Shown here one piece after another: positions 45,438-57,504 of a stretch of 64,000 nt of DNA. The stretch spans positions 159,515,108 to 159,579,107 of the forward strand of contig NC_073746.1 of the NCBI RefSeq assembly GCF_029784135.1, in the 5' to 3' direction. The first letter of the stretch is position 1. Each line of letters opens with the position of its first letter. Below the pieces are notes generated by a model. The model was not told the origin of the DNA and ran no database searches. It was given only the letters and a program-made list of their open reading frames with translations. The translations under genes and the position numbers were made by a program. The stretch is from Toxorhynchites rutilus septentrionalis (taxonomy: Eukaryota > Arthropoda > Insecta > Diptera > Culicidae).

Positions 45438-45704
45438 CATGTTGAGTCCCGAATTCTTTTAGCTACACTTTCCATTCAGTCCGCATCAAGAGCATTTGCA
45501 CAATGTCAGTATCAGTCTCCGCTCCCAAAATTATTTATTGTATAAAAGGAAAATAGTCAGAAATTCGACTAGAAAGTAGTCACATATCGTAAAACATCCG
45601 AAAACAAACAATATTTTTCATATTTCCTTGTTTAGTATCATTATTGATTTAATATTAAAAAGCTTAACGTCAGTCCCTATTGGACAGACACGGGACTCAA
45701 CGTG
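45438..45704 (-). mobile_element. TTAA-flanked MITE (piggyBac-like), copy 2
   Basis: 267 bp between TTAA (45434-45437) and TTAA (45705-45708). Tips are CATGTTGAGTCCCG and CGGGACTCAACGTG, nearly perfect inverts. Same family as 22792-23073, in the opposite orientation. It contains a small hairpin, GTCCCTATTGGACAGAC. Non-coding. Confidence 0.92.
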
Positions 45705-45708
45705 TTAA

Positions 45709-48700
45709 GATGTTGATGATAGATAATTCAAAAAATAAAAAGTAAAAATGTAACTGTAAATGAATGTTCCACTATTTTCATTCATCATACATTTGTTAAT
45801 CGGCAGCAGTCAGCTTCAAGGTCCTTTGATTTTGCCGGTTTAAGTTGAACTCATAAAAATGCACCGAACCGTTCGGTGAACTAGCATTTCGAGCGTTCAG
45901 TTCGGCATTCGAAACCCAAATGGCGTGCGAAGGCCGAGACAACAGGATGCAATGGAAAGAGCAAACAAATCACGACAAATGACCAGCCAAATTATACAAA
46001 ATTATGTGTTCTTTGTGACGTCCCTTGGTTCAAAACCATGGAAAATTAAAAAAAACAATCCCTGATGAGGACCAATTACCGGAAAAATATGACCGAACAT
46101 TAAACATTAAACAAACCCGAAAACGATACATCAAACAATTAAATTTTAATTTTCCCCATTTATTCACTCGCTCGGGCCAGTGCTGTTTGGTTCTAGGTGC
46201 CCAACTGAGCACATTCGTCCCGCGGCTACAGGTCACAAGAAACATTAAAATAAATTAAATAAAGCATATTGCTGACAATTTGAAGCGTTCGAGCGGTGCG
46301 CACCGTGCGTTGTGATTTTCTCGAATTTCGATTATTGTTACATGACAATGCATCACAAGTACAGGTTTTGCCAACTTGGGTAGTGTTTCAATGCCACAAT
46401 TTGGGAAGACATCTCCAAAAAAAGACCAACCTTGTTTTTTGTTGTTGTTGTTGTTATGGTACCTTCTGACAGCCAATTTGCGGGTACGCGTTGCTCGCTC
46501 GAAACCGGCTCCCGACACTGTTCAACGGCACAGAACGAATCTCATCGCGAAGGATGGCGGTCAGGAAGGATGGTGACAGGATGGTTCGCTCGCTTATGCC
46601 ATCGCAAAACGCGAAGTATTGCAGCAACGTTGTACGAAAACATGTAATCACCATAAAATGCACGGCGATGTGAATGAAGCACAGACGCGCAAGACAGGGG
46701 GTCGAAAATGATGGTCAGACAAAAACCAGCCCATAACACGCAAAGGCAATGTGGTTGGTATGCGTGGAAGTGGAAGCTAACCTGACTGAAGATGAGCTCC
46801 GAAAGGAAAGCATTTCGGGTAGCCTCAGAAAGGAATATCAAGTTCAAGGCAACGTGGCACATCGCGCGAAACAAGTGCCTTCTCGCTACGGTTCAGTCAC
46901 ATTCATACAATGTTGCAATGTTGAATTTACCGGCGAGACAAAAAACGACCACAAATTTCCATTATCACCTTCTTTCGTTTCATCGAAGCTAATGTAAGTA
47001 ATTCCTTCACCGATTATACCATTTAGCCAGGCGAAATCGAGTTTCGGAGGAACGGACCCTTCGTTGATGTGAGCACATGACCTAGAAATAGCTAACCCGC
47101 AGTGTATTTTCACTTTGACTACAAGCGAAGCTAATATCCGCAATTGATGGTGAGCTGGCTTCGCCTTGCAAAGCCAAGATTTAGACTGCGAAGAAGAAAG
47201 AAAAAGATTTAGACTGCGAACCCGATCCGACGTTTGGCAGCGAGGGCCGATCTTCGAGAGGTGCGTTGTAGCTCCAGGCATTGAATCAACAAGCCGTTGG
47301 CCTAATTTTAGTCATATGAACTCCACGCTGTGAACGCAAGACAAACTTGCCTCCTGAACACGTTGTAGACGATGACCCCACTCGAGTCGGTCTTGCTCAA
47401 CAAAGCATACCGAATGCTTTGAAGCCTCGAGCAATTGATTTCCCAATCCCATACAAACTTTGACAAACACATGTGATTCGACAACAGATCTCTCTCGTTC
47501 ATGGAGTACACGCATTCGAGGCTCGCACATGATCGATTGAAAAAAGCCGGAGGAATGTTTCGAAAAGGGTTGTAGCTTGCAAAGGTGATTAATCCCGGCC
47601 GATTAACATCAGCAAATTGATCGGTTATCTCTAGGCACGCACAACGCATCTCCACCAGTGACCATAAACAGACCCGAACGGGATTCAACCTCCTCGTTTC
47701 TCGGGTCTCGAACGGAACCGGTGGAGGCGGGCAAAGTGTGCCAAAGGCGAGGGGATTAAATGAAATTAATAATCGAAAAATGGAAATGAAATAAGCATAA
47801 GAAAGAGAGACGCTTCGGTGTAATAAATATTTATCAGTCGCACAAAAGGGTGCCCCAACCAACTCGCGCGGTCTTGCGAGGAGGTTGTTTGTGCGCACGA
47901 TGCGTTGCAGCCTCCAACCAGAGGGGAGTCAGTGCACGAGCAGCAACAGCAGCAGCAGCCGCAGCGAAAGATGGAAGCTGAGGCACAAATTCCTAAGGTA
48001 TTATCATCAGCTGGATGACGATGAAAATCATGAAACATAACATTAAATTTATGTTTTCTTTTCTTTACCTTTTGTCCTTTTTATATTTTTTCCAGAGTTT
48101 ATTTTTGGCTTTTGCCATGATTCGAGTGTGTGGCGATGTGTCGGCGGGAGTTGCTGTGTCGGTTTCGGAATGGGGGATTTTTATTTGCAATCAATCAAAC
48201 GCAAAATTACTCACCGTTTGTGTTGGTCTCTGAATGGGTGGTGCGAAAATATATCATGCAGAAAAAGAAGGATGATGATGTCAATAGATGAAAGTTTTCT
48301 TTCGACAAACGAAAATGAGCGTCTCCAACACTGAATTAGTCATGAATCTCCGGTATAATCATTTACAATCTGTTAGAAAAATGCAATGAAATTATTCTAG
48401 TGTATTCAATGAAAATAATAATAGACCTATAATAATAATAGACAAATCGAGATTTAGGAGAAAGTTGAAAACGTTATCTGACTTAGCACTAGCTAAAAAA
48501 AAAATTCTTTGAAACCAATTTTATTTCTATGCACGCCCCTATGAGAGGGGCGGGTTTAAAAAGCTATAAAATTTAATTTCAAATATTTTGGGTTTTCACT
48601 ATTTTTGGATTCTTGAGATAGCTCTGCACTTACTTAACCAAACTTCAATGTATATATACCATTGAATGGATAGTCAAATACTTATTTGATGAGCCGCGGG

Positions 48701-48710
48701 TAGACCTAGG
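45709..48710. other. Largely unique, GC-richer non-coding DNA
   Basis: No transposon termini recognised. A short (GTT)n lies at 46437-46455, and CAG-rich sequence at 47938-47970 could code for glutamine followed by MEAEAQIPK and a weak donor (AAG|GTATTA at 48000). Overlapping frames on both strands, including one of 196 codons on the minus strand (47308-47898), show no domain. Good candidate for host regulatory or exonic sequence, but unproven. Confidence 0.35.
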
Positions 48711-48799
48711 CTTAGGGATACCATCTGGCCGGAGTTGAAAAACAGGACACCTGTCACTGCTACGGTTATGACCAACCTTTTGTCATTCATTCAGATATA

Positions 48800-49547
48800 T
48801 TAGGTGTACCGGTAAGTTTCTTCGGTTTTACAAAAGATGGCATAACTGGATTATTATTCTAGTGAATCAAATTTCCAGACATTCGTTGGAAAGCCACTGT
48901 CATTGAGCGAACGTGTCAAACGTGGTTTGCACGGTTTAAAAGTGGTAATTTTGACTTGGAAGACGAAGAACACTCCGGACCGCCAAAAAGGTTTGAGGGT
49001 GAAGAATTGGAGGCTTTACTCGATCAAGATCCGTCACAAACGCATAAAGAATTCGCAGATACACTTGGAGTAGCTCAGCAGACCTTATCCAATCGTTTAA
49101 AAGCAATGGGAATGATCCGAAAGATAGGACATTGGGTGCCGTATGAATTGAAGCCACGAGACGTCGAACGCCGTTTTTTCACGTGCGAACAACTGCTCCA
49201 ACGGCATAAAAGACAGGGTTTTTTGCATCAAATCGCTAGTGGCGATGAAAAGTGGGTCCATTACGAGAATCCTAAATGTCAGGCAACGTATGAATACCCC
49301 GACCATACATCAACATCGATGGCCGTGCGGAATATTAATGGCCAGAAGGTTATGCTGTCTATTTGGAGGGACCAGCTGGGTGTGGTATACTATGAGCTGC
49401 GTAAACCGAATGAAACCATTACGAGGAACCGACTATACCGACGACAATTGAATCGTTTGAGCCGTAGACACGATAAAGTTATTTTGCAGCACGACAATGC
49501 TCGGTCGCATGTCGCGAAACCGGTGAAAACATACACGCGGGGGATAC
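48800..49547 (+). mobile_element. Mauritiana-type mariner, 3' truncated
   Basis: The left end TTAGGTGTACCGGTAAG resembles the mauritiana-group terminus and follows TA. The element stops at about 49547, inside the transposase gene, where the ACGCGG-type repeat begins. No right terminus is present. Confidence 0.85.
48899..49547 (+). pseudogene. Mauritiana-type mariner transposase fragment
   Basis: Readable from IERTCQTWFARFKSGNFDLE, through DEEHSGPPKR and LLDQDPSQTHKEFADTLGV (second helix-turn-helix), to HWVPYELKPRDVERR, ASGDEKWVHYENPK (first catalytic aspartate), SIWRDQLGVVYYELRKPNET and LQHDNARSHVAK (second aspartate). The third catalytic motif and the C-terminus are missing. The first ~35-40 residues are also lost. 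Over the retained ~215 codons the frame is open without stops, so the truncation, not point mutation, killed it. Similarity is to the Mos1 group. Confidence 0.9.
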
Positions 49548-49548
49548 T

Positions 49549-49912
49549 TGCCTCGTAAACAAAAACCGCATAAAAAAAACCGCGTGAATTCCAAAATCCG
49601 CGCAAAAAAAAACCGCATAAATTTCAAAAACCCGCGTAAAAATAAACTGGGTAATTTTCAAAATCAGTGTAAAAATCTAACAAACAGTGAATTAGTAGTT
49701 TAAAATGCAACCCATACTCTAACAATTGATTACTCAATTTTTTTTGCATGCTACAATCATGCTATCTGTATCTTTTTTTAATTCTCAGCTACTAATCAAT
49801 GATACAATACAAACTTATTTCGTGAGATGTCACATCAATTAGCACATTGAATTCTTACACCGCGTTAATTTCGAAATCCGCGTAAGAAAATCGCGTAAAC
49901 TCCGAAATCCAA
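49549..49912. repeat. ACGCGG-type element with subterminal arrays
   Basis: The left side (49560-49640) has units such as AAACCGCGTGAATTCCAAAA and CCGCGTAAAAATAAAC. The right side (49858-49905) has CACCGCGTTAATTTCGAAAT and CGCGTAAACTCCGAAATCC, ending TTAACCTG before TA. Related to the array at 22640. Probably a non-autonomous DNA element that truncated the mariner. Confidence 0.55.
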
Positions 49913-50309
49913 ATCACATTAACCTGTAATGGTTCATTTGTTAATTTTAAACTTCTGTTTTAGCAAAATGACGAAATGCTCATACCGCTATAAAACGTCG
50001 ACATAATCATTAAGTCCTTCTGTGAAACAATTTTTCTTGTACAAATCGTCGGTAAAATGACATTTTCCGTTACACATTAAAAAAACTCAAAAATCAATAT
50101 AGAAACAAGACACAAGAACTACCAGGGTGGGTGAAACGAAAGCTCTGAATGAAAACAAATTGAAGATCCTGTGGAAGATGCAACAGTCACTCTTCATACG
50201 CTCGCAAAATAAAAACCAATAAAAATGTTTTGACACAAAAACAGGATACATTGATTTATGATTCGTCAACAAAATTGACATTCCCCCGAAAATCAGGACA
50301 AATACTAGA

Positions 50310-50760
50310 TACTTTTTACTTATCCCGTTTTGGCCAGGGATCATAAGACCAACTTTTCAGAAGACACCATGTTTCGAAAAATTATTCCTTAGGAATTATC
50401 AATTTTACCTCGATTTGATTATTTTGGACCACTGTGCAACCTAGCGATAAAATTGTGAATTAAACTTTTGTCATCCCGATATGATTAGGGATCACAGGAT
50501 CAACTTTGGATAAGACACAATGTCTCTAGAATACATTCCTGAGAAGTTATGTTTTTTTTCGTTTTGATTTCTCCTGATTACTGTACGCCCTTGCGGGGAT
50601 ATTATGAACTAAACCATTGTCATTCCGTAACAGCCAGGAATCCTAAGATCAACTTTGCTGAAGACACGATGCTTCTAGAAAGCATCTCATAGGAGCTATT
50701 CATTCCCCCCCCCCCCCGATTTGAGGTTCCCGGTCCTGAAAAATAAATCAGGAGGCCCGA
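50310..50760 (+). repeat. Three tandem units of ~155 bp
   Basis: Units start near 50315, 50465 and 50617. Each has AGGGATCATAAGATCAACTT, GAAGACACGATGTTTCTAGA and CATTCCTAAGGAGTTAT. The third contains a run of 13 C at 50705-50717. Identity about 70-80% by eye. Confidence 0.8.
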
Positions 50761-51119
50761 TGAGTATCTCAAAATCAGGACATGTCTTACTAAATCAGGA
50801 CAGATGGTATCCCTATCTAGGTTTTATCTTGTAATTTAAAAGAAACAAGCATTTTTTTGTTTGATGTTCATCTGTCTCGTTCGTCTCTCTAAAAAAAATC
50901 TATTACACATGATGTTTAAAGTTATCAATTACAGTATTACTAATACAGGTCAGGCTCGCTTATCCGGGCTTTTGATTTTTTTCCCTCCGGATAATCGAAT
51001 CATGAAAAAATAAAATTTGAAAAAGATTAAAAAAAAGGTAAATAACTATGATTTGCACTGATTTATTTGTATATTGCAGAGTCGTAACCAGAAATTGTCT
51101 GGTGCGTCCAGGGGAAAGG

Positions 51120-51480
51120 AGTTATGTTTTGAAAATCAAAAAAAAAATCGCCTTGCTACGACCCATGGATCAAAATATTATTCAAACGGTCAAGTCCAGC
51201 TACAAGCAAAAGCTCATGCGTGAGCTTTTTGGACGCCAATGAGAGGTAGATGACATGGTTAAGCGAATCAACATTAAGGATGGTATGTTTTGAGTGGCCG
51301 AGGCTTGGGACGAGGTACCGGCTGATTCCATTATCAAGCCATGGAAAATGCCGATATCCCGTTGTCGGTTGTAAGAAAACGCATACTTTCGATTCAGCGG
51401 AAATTGATGGACCTAGACAATACCGTGCATGACGAGGAAGTGGAGTTTGAGGCTCTGAAAAAATCTTTCTACGATGGTAA
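51120..51480 (+). pseudogene. Tigger-like transposase fragment
   Basis: Readable as IALLRPMDQNIIQTVKSSYK, QKLMRELF, then after stops VDDMVKRINIKDGMF and VAEAWDEVPADSIIKPWK. The PMDQ motif with a following YK(R/Q)K, and later the AEAWDEV motif, are characteristic of the C-terminal half of Tigger/jerky-type DDE transposases. The catalytic aspartates upstream, the N-terminal CENP-B-type DNA-binding domain, and the end are missing. At least three stops. Inactive. Confidence 0.85.
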
Positions 51481-51737
51481 AAACTTGACTTAGGCTTCTG
51501 AGGGAGCGAATGCCTTATCAGATTTCGAACTACATTAGGTTGATGAAGATGAAGAGTCCGAAAATTGTATTTCAAATGAAACAACCTTATGTGGAATCGA
51601 TAAATTTATTACTTGGGCTGAGGGAAACGGATTTCCATTGGAAAAAAAATCCTGCTGCGAGAATTAGGTGCAACTATTCTAAAAAAAATTACTATAGTTA
51701 AATCACAAAATGTTAGCTTTCAATTTTTGCAATGTTG

Positions 51738-52135
51738 CATATTATGTAAAATACTGTATGCAAAACTTCACCTCAATCGGACTTTATCTACTAGTGTCGC
51801 CAGGTCGTCAAAGTTTGAGTTTTTCGAAAGCCGTAAAATCACCCAAGGGATATTATCAAAATCGACTCTCTGGGACCTAGACGACAAAAAAAAATCGAGA
51901 TGACAGTTGATCTCGACGTTTCATGCAATTTGAAGTCATTTGACATCAAACAATATTTTTCCAAAACTCCGAAATCATGTACTCCTTCATGAAATGTACA
52001 TTTTACTCATGTACATTGGGCGACTTTACGGTTTTCGAAAACTCAAACTTTGAAGTCTTTGCGACACTAGTAAATAAAGTTCGATTGAGCTGAAATTTTG
52101 TATAGTGTATTTTTTGCGGGAAACAACATTTTTCA
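51738..52135. repeat. Long imperfect hairpin inserted in the Tigger-like element
   Basis: Left arm (about 51738-51842): CACCTCAATCGGACTTTATC, TACTAGTGTCGC, AGTTTGAGTTTTTCGAAA, CCGTAAAATCACCC. Right arm (about 52015-52135) is its reverse complement with ~85% identity, separated by ~170 bp. Typical of a MITE or foldback insertion. It would form a long stem if transcribed. Confidence 0.85.
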
Positions 52136-52490
52136 GGAAGTCCCTTTCGTGAATTTGAGATGACCATTTTCGTTAGCACGCTGATGCACTTGAAAAAAAT
52201 AAATAATAAATAGTTATAAATTAAATTATAATTAATAAAATAATTTACCAAGCAAGTTTCATTAATTTTACTCCGTAATAATATCGTAACATATGGAACT
52301 AATTGTATGGAACAACCCCTATTCCAGCCCCGTCCTCTACCTAGCTACATTCAATTTTGTTCAAATGATCAAATTTATAAATCTTATCAACAAATTATTC
52401 AAAATTTCTGATTTAAAAATTAAAAACAAATCGAAAATAAAATACTCCGGAAAGTCGAGTCTAAAATTCCGGATAATCGAGTCCGACCTG

Positions 52491-53533
52491 TATATATTTA
52501 TATAGTTGTAGTTTTTAGTGGTAGTATTATAAGTAGTAATAGTAGTCATGAAGCATTGGTGTATCTATGTATATCCTGTTGGCTTTGTAAATAAATAAAT
52601 AAATAAATAGATAAATTTGAAAAATAGGTTTTTTGAAGCGTTGTCAATAGACCATTTTTTTAGTTTATCAGACGAACATAAGTTCAAACACTTTTATACT
52701 TGGGGCTGCCTTAGCGAACAATGAGAATCAACAACTCACAAAATTTGGTTAAGATCGGTTCACAAATAAAGGAGTATGAACTGTCTGAAGAAGTTGTTGT
52801 CACTTGACAAGTCGTTGACAAATGACAAAAAAAATATGGAAAACCCTTACGATATGGGTATTGGGTGCAAGGGTCTTACTAGCGGAAAGAGAATATCGTA
52901 TTCCGATGCCATTTCGAAATCGAAGATGGTGACTTCCGATTGAAATCCTACAATATGATCGTGAGCGATAGTGTTAGCATATATCCATGGGTGCGCGAAA
53001 AAAAAATGAAAAAGAAAGTCTAGTTTTATAGTGAGCAGATAGGATTTGAGCGAGAGGGAGATAATTTGGGAAGATAAGTGGTAAGTGGTAAGAGATAAGT
53101 GGGAAGAACTTAGCCATAGAGCATCGCGTGTGAAGTTAGACACAAAAGTGCACTTACAAATGAAAACGCAAACGTCAATGGTCAACGGTCAAAGTCAACG
53201 TCAACGTCATCTTCAACATACATACATAAACGCCCTTGCACAGGTACACGCACATGCACACACAGATTCATACATATAATAACACAAAAGATTCTGGTAG
53301 GAAAATCAAATGCATTCCGCGGTAGTGAGCGTCGCCCGATGAGACACGCTCGTGCGTGGCATTGATGGCAAGCGCCAGAATGGATGTACTCAATAATTAC
53401 GAAGTTTAAACGGGGGATTCATTTCTCAATTTTGGACCACCATTTGGAGGTCGGTTCAGGACCACCCCGACGTTTTCCAAATACCGGGAAACCGTGTACC
53501 AAAGGCAACAGGTAGATTCAATTTATATAGCTT
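52491..53533. other. Non-coding interval with short microsatellites
   Basis: (AAAT)n at about 52587-52612 and GTCAACGTCAACGTC-type repeats at about 53170-53215. No gene recognised. Confidence 0.4.
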
Positions 53534-53942
53534 ACTAGCTGACCCGGAAAATTTCGTCCCGTCCAAAATGGATTACTTGTTATCTTTCATATTTTCACGT
53601 TCTTGGATCCATTCGCAGAACTATTAATTGATTGATCTTCTAACTGAACCTTTACAATTTCCTTTTACTATGAATTCTCTAGTACTTCACCAAAACTCGT
53701 CATTATAATATCAAATTATTTTCAGACACATTTTTTTTGGTTCCATTTGCTGGATTAGTTTTTGAGTAATGCAGAAATTTATGTTTCATTTGTATGATAG
53801 TCACACCTTAGTGAGGGGTGAGCGGTCTCAAACCATCATTAGAACCCGGCTCCAAAAATCTCTCCATACAAATTTTCACGTTGATGGGTTCAGTAATTTT
53901 CAAGTCTATAAGAACCAGTCAGACAGAACTCCATTTTTATAC
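53534..53942 (+). mobile_element. AGCTGACCCGG-family retroposon, plus copy
   Basis: Starts TAGCTGACCCGGAAAATTTC. It shares TTGATTGATCTTCTAACTGA and the following segment with the minus copy at 25846. Its downstream part reads GTCTCAAACCATCATTAGAA, CACGTTGATGGGTTCAGTA and GTCAGACAGAACTCCATTTT, which looks like a retroposon 3' end. No coding capacity. Clade not assigned. Confidence 0.65.
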
Positions 53943-54730
53943 AGCCATGCCAAACCGATATAGTGGTTCTCAGATTTTCGTGAAAAGTGGTAATTTTGTT
54001 TTTTATTGCAAAACGTTAGACTCGTATTTCCCTTTTTTCTCGAAAAAATGACTTTTTTTAAAAAAAATTTTCAACTACTATACCGATTTCAATAATCGAC
54101 ATATCAAAATAGAGACAATGAACTAGTATTTTTTGAAAAAAATATTACACTTGCGAAAGAATCGGATTTTGTTTTCGTAACTATTGATTGTATTAGTTTT
54201 TTTCTAGTTTTCATGATCTCGGGACCAATGGCGCCATATTTTTATATTTTTTTCTTGAAAGCTTATAACATAACACAAGCTACATAACGTATCCAAAAAT
54301 CAGAGAGGTGTTCTTTTAAAAGTTCTGACCAATAGTCCAGAAAATCAAATTTTACCCTTTTTTCCGAAATGCCTTTTTTAACAAAATCATAGCTTTTGAA
54401 CTACTGGATCGATTCAGATGATCGACATAACAAATTGAAGCCAGCTAGTCTTTTTTGAAAAAATATCACACTTGGAAAAAAATTGGATTTCCCATGTTCA
54501 TATTTTCTGTCCATTAATCTATTGCAACCAAAAAAACTATATTTTGAAAAATCGTAACTCAAAAGCTAAAAACAACACCTATTTAGTTTTTGCATATGTT
54601 ATGTAAAAAATCTTCAGCCTTCAAGAAAAAATGTAAATAAATATAGTGCCCTTCGTCCCGAAACCATGTAAACAACAAAAAAAACAAATACAATTAATAG
54701 TTATGAAAACAAATTTCTCTGTTTTTGATT
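53943..54730 (+). repeat. CCATGCCAAACCG-family repeat, long copy
   Basis: Begins AGCCATGCCAAACCGATATA, GTGGTTCTCAGATTTTCG, and continues with paragraphs also found at 23080-23440 (CCGAAACCATGTAA, GAACACCT). A motif block (GATTCAGATGATCGACATA) is repeated inside, so the family appears internally repetitive. Confidence 0.65.
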
Positions 54731-57500
54731 TAATGAAAACGCAAAATGGCGCTAAAACGCTACAATGAAGAGAGCAAGAAAAAAGTAGCCACATCATCGA
54801 ATTGTCAACCTTGTGACACCTTTCATTTGACACTAGTGAAAATTCGGTAGGAAGCACCGTTCCTGAGATACAAGGGGCGCTAGCCCCCCCGGTTAGGTTC
54901 AGGACCACCGCTCGGATTAGGAGCCCCTTCCCCTATATTTTGGACCTTTGCAAGGGGAAAGGAAGATCTCGGAGGAAAGTGAGAAATGTTCAGGAAAATA
55001 ACTAACGTAAAAAATAGTATAAAGTTGGCTACAATACGGTGAAATTCATATTGATTACACTTTATTGATTTTGCGACGTGACAACGCTTTGTGGAGACTG
55101 TTGTTTCGCATAGAGCTTGTTGTTACGTCACAAAATGCATTCCGATTTTGCAAGGTTCCTGCGAGTTTTTTGAAATTTTGAAATATATGAAATGAGAAAA
55201 ACCTGCCACGTCACGCTGGAATGAGTCAATATTGTTCGTTCGAATCTACGGCATTCGATTTCCCTATCATATAACAAAAAAGTTAGAAATATTTCCGCAA
55301 ACAATGTTATCCCTCGGCGTTTTCCGTTTCCTGTTGTCTATTTTACGTTATTGTGCCATAGGCAAATTTCACCGCCATAATGGAATTTGATGTATATATA
55401 AGAAGCTCCGCCTAGCTATATTCGCCCAAGCCGGGACCATTTCAGATAACTAAGGATTGTACCACTAATCGGATTATTGAAAGGATTCGTTACCTTTTTC
55501 GCATATTAAGTGAACACCAAGTGGTAGTATAGATTCATAATTCAAATCTTGCTGTTTTTTTTACTATTCACAGAGATCTCAATCGAATACTCGTTATAAA
55601 AATAATACAGTTAATACTAGGAATTCAAGAAGAATGATTGTTCTGACGAGTAATCGATAAGTTGAAGTTCAAATTGATGGTCGCCTATAACTGGTGGTAA
55701 TAAGCGATGAAAAACAAGTTAATCTGAACCAGCAGTAGATAGCATCGAAAACATCAATTTCGTTACCCAGATAGACACAGCGAAATGTGACATTATTTAG
55801 TTATGATCAACTCCACAACTAGATTACCGTTGCCGATTTCACACAGAACAACAACATCTCAAAAGGCCTAAAAGCCGTCCTCCTTATCTAACACACAAGC
55901 CGTCGGCGCAGCAACACGCCTAACATTTCTATCGAATGCCAAGCTGATCAGGCCGAATGCCTGCCGGGACCCCAGGGCAAAAGGAAATTTCGCCCTACGC
56001 ACACAGCCATAAACGCAGATGAACAAAAAAAAATGTTTTCTCCGCGTCCGGAACTTTTCGACGCATTTCTTTGACGTTTGACCTGATCCGAACAACAACC
56101 TGTTTTATCTCCAGCGAGCATCGCATCGGAAAACCAGTCGCGCGGGCTGCGTGAATTTTGTCAACTGTAGCAACAACAACGCGTGCACGCGCGCGTTGTG
56201 TGTTTTGAATGTCGAAAGCTGGAAACCCGTTGAATGTTATAGGTACAAATTTTGGCCTCCCCAGAGAGTGACCTACGCTGCTGGGAAAGTTTTGTCCGTT
56301 GACACTTTACCGCGCCGTTGGAATTTGATCGATTCAATAAAAAGGTTTTGTTTATTCGCCGCATAGTTTGGGGTGAGTTTCAAACGTGAATCTGAGGTTC
56401 AAAAAATGCAAACGAGATTTTTGGACATCCAAACACTCTTTGATCGTCAACGAGGAGTATTTTGTCTTTAGTATCCATAACCAAAACATATATTCAACTC
56501 CCAATCCCGTTGGTTATCTGAATTTAACAAGCTTTCGCAAATAAATTGGAAAATGTGTAAATAAATAATATGGGAGAGTATGATATTTACTACTTTCCTT
56601 GGTTAGTTTCAGTTACAACTATTTCTTTATGGATATTTTGCTTTTGCATAAAAAATTACTAAAACAGATAAATTTCAGCAAAACTAATAGTTTATTTTAT
56701 TATTTGTTTTCAGGTGAGAAATGTATTACCAAGTCATCCTTTCATTGTAAGATTGTGATAGGTAAAGTATACTATGTATATATATTGAAATTGGGAATTT
56801 GGTGGCCGATAAATTCAACGATTTGCGTAATTTTATATAACACGTTACGTTTACGGATGGAATTTATATTTCCATCGATAATGATCACACCTCAAACCGA
56901 TATGCAGTTTCAAAAACTCCAATTCAGTGCTTTGATGAAAAAAAGTAATCTTTTAGGCCTTTAGAAACTCTATTGTAATTTTAAAAATATTGCAGTAATT
57001 ATTATAATATGCATGAAAAAGAATGTTACGGATAGTTCATTCCAAAGGTACGCATAGAATTTTGTTTTTCTGATGCATGATGTTTTGATGGGAAAGATTT
57101 GGCGAATTTTTTATAGTACATCATGGGGCATCCGTAACATGTCATAGAAATAACCCATTCGAGGTGCTACCAAATCCAAATCATACCAAATCTGTTCGAG
57201 TGTAACACTTACAGATGTGTGATATTCGCAGATGTGTGTGGGGTCGATGCAACCGCAATCAACCTTCCATTACTATGTGACTTACGACTGTTAACATTGA
57301 TATCTATGTCATAACGGCATAACGCATAACGGGCATAACGGCTAATTTTGGAAGGGTCTGAACCACTGTTGCCACATTTTCACCTTTCCAGATAAATATG
57401 TGGCAACACTTGTCTGAACAATGGATTTTAAGTATTCAAAGAAAATCAAATCAGTTTACTACTTGAATAGTTAATATGATGATTTTTCTCCAAATACACG
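54731..57500. other. Non-coding interval, GC-richer at 55850-56370
   Basis: A TATATATAAG at 55393 with a TTTCAGATAAC about 45 bp on resembles a weak core promoter. Frames at 55868-56098 and 56151-56366 lack domains; the plus frame at 56599-56964 is AT-rich and probably spurious. No transposon termini recognised. Confidence 0.3.
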
Positions 57501-57504
57501 AATA

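Larger units (their letters stand above)
48717..50812. mobile_element. Possible compound element bounded by GGGATACCATCTG inverted ends
   Basis: The left reads AGGGATACCATCTGGCC, the right CAGATGGTATCCCT. Both are followed inward by AATCAGGACATGTCCTG-like motifs (AAACAGGACACCTGTC on the left; two on the right). The interior holds a mariner fragment, an ACGCGG array and three ~155 bp tandem units. The termini are short, so coincidence of two partial copies is possible. No transposase of its own. Confidence 0.45.
50946..52490 (+). mobile_element. Tigger-like (pogo superfamily) element, decayed
   Basis: Starts CAGGTCAGGCTCGCTTATCC and ends with the invert GATAATCGAGTCCGACCTG, with TA on each side. 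CCGGATAATCGA-type units are repeated near both ends. It contains a transposase fragment (51120-51480) and a hairpin insertion (51738-52135). Confidence 0.88.

Noticed and set aside
47308..47898. 196-codon minus-strand frame as a protein-coding gene
   Set aside because: Composition is mixed and several frames overlap on both strands. No domain, signal or splice structure is recognisable.
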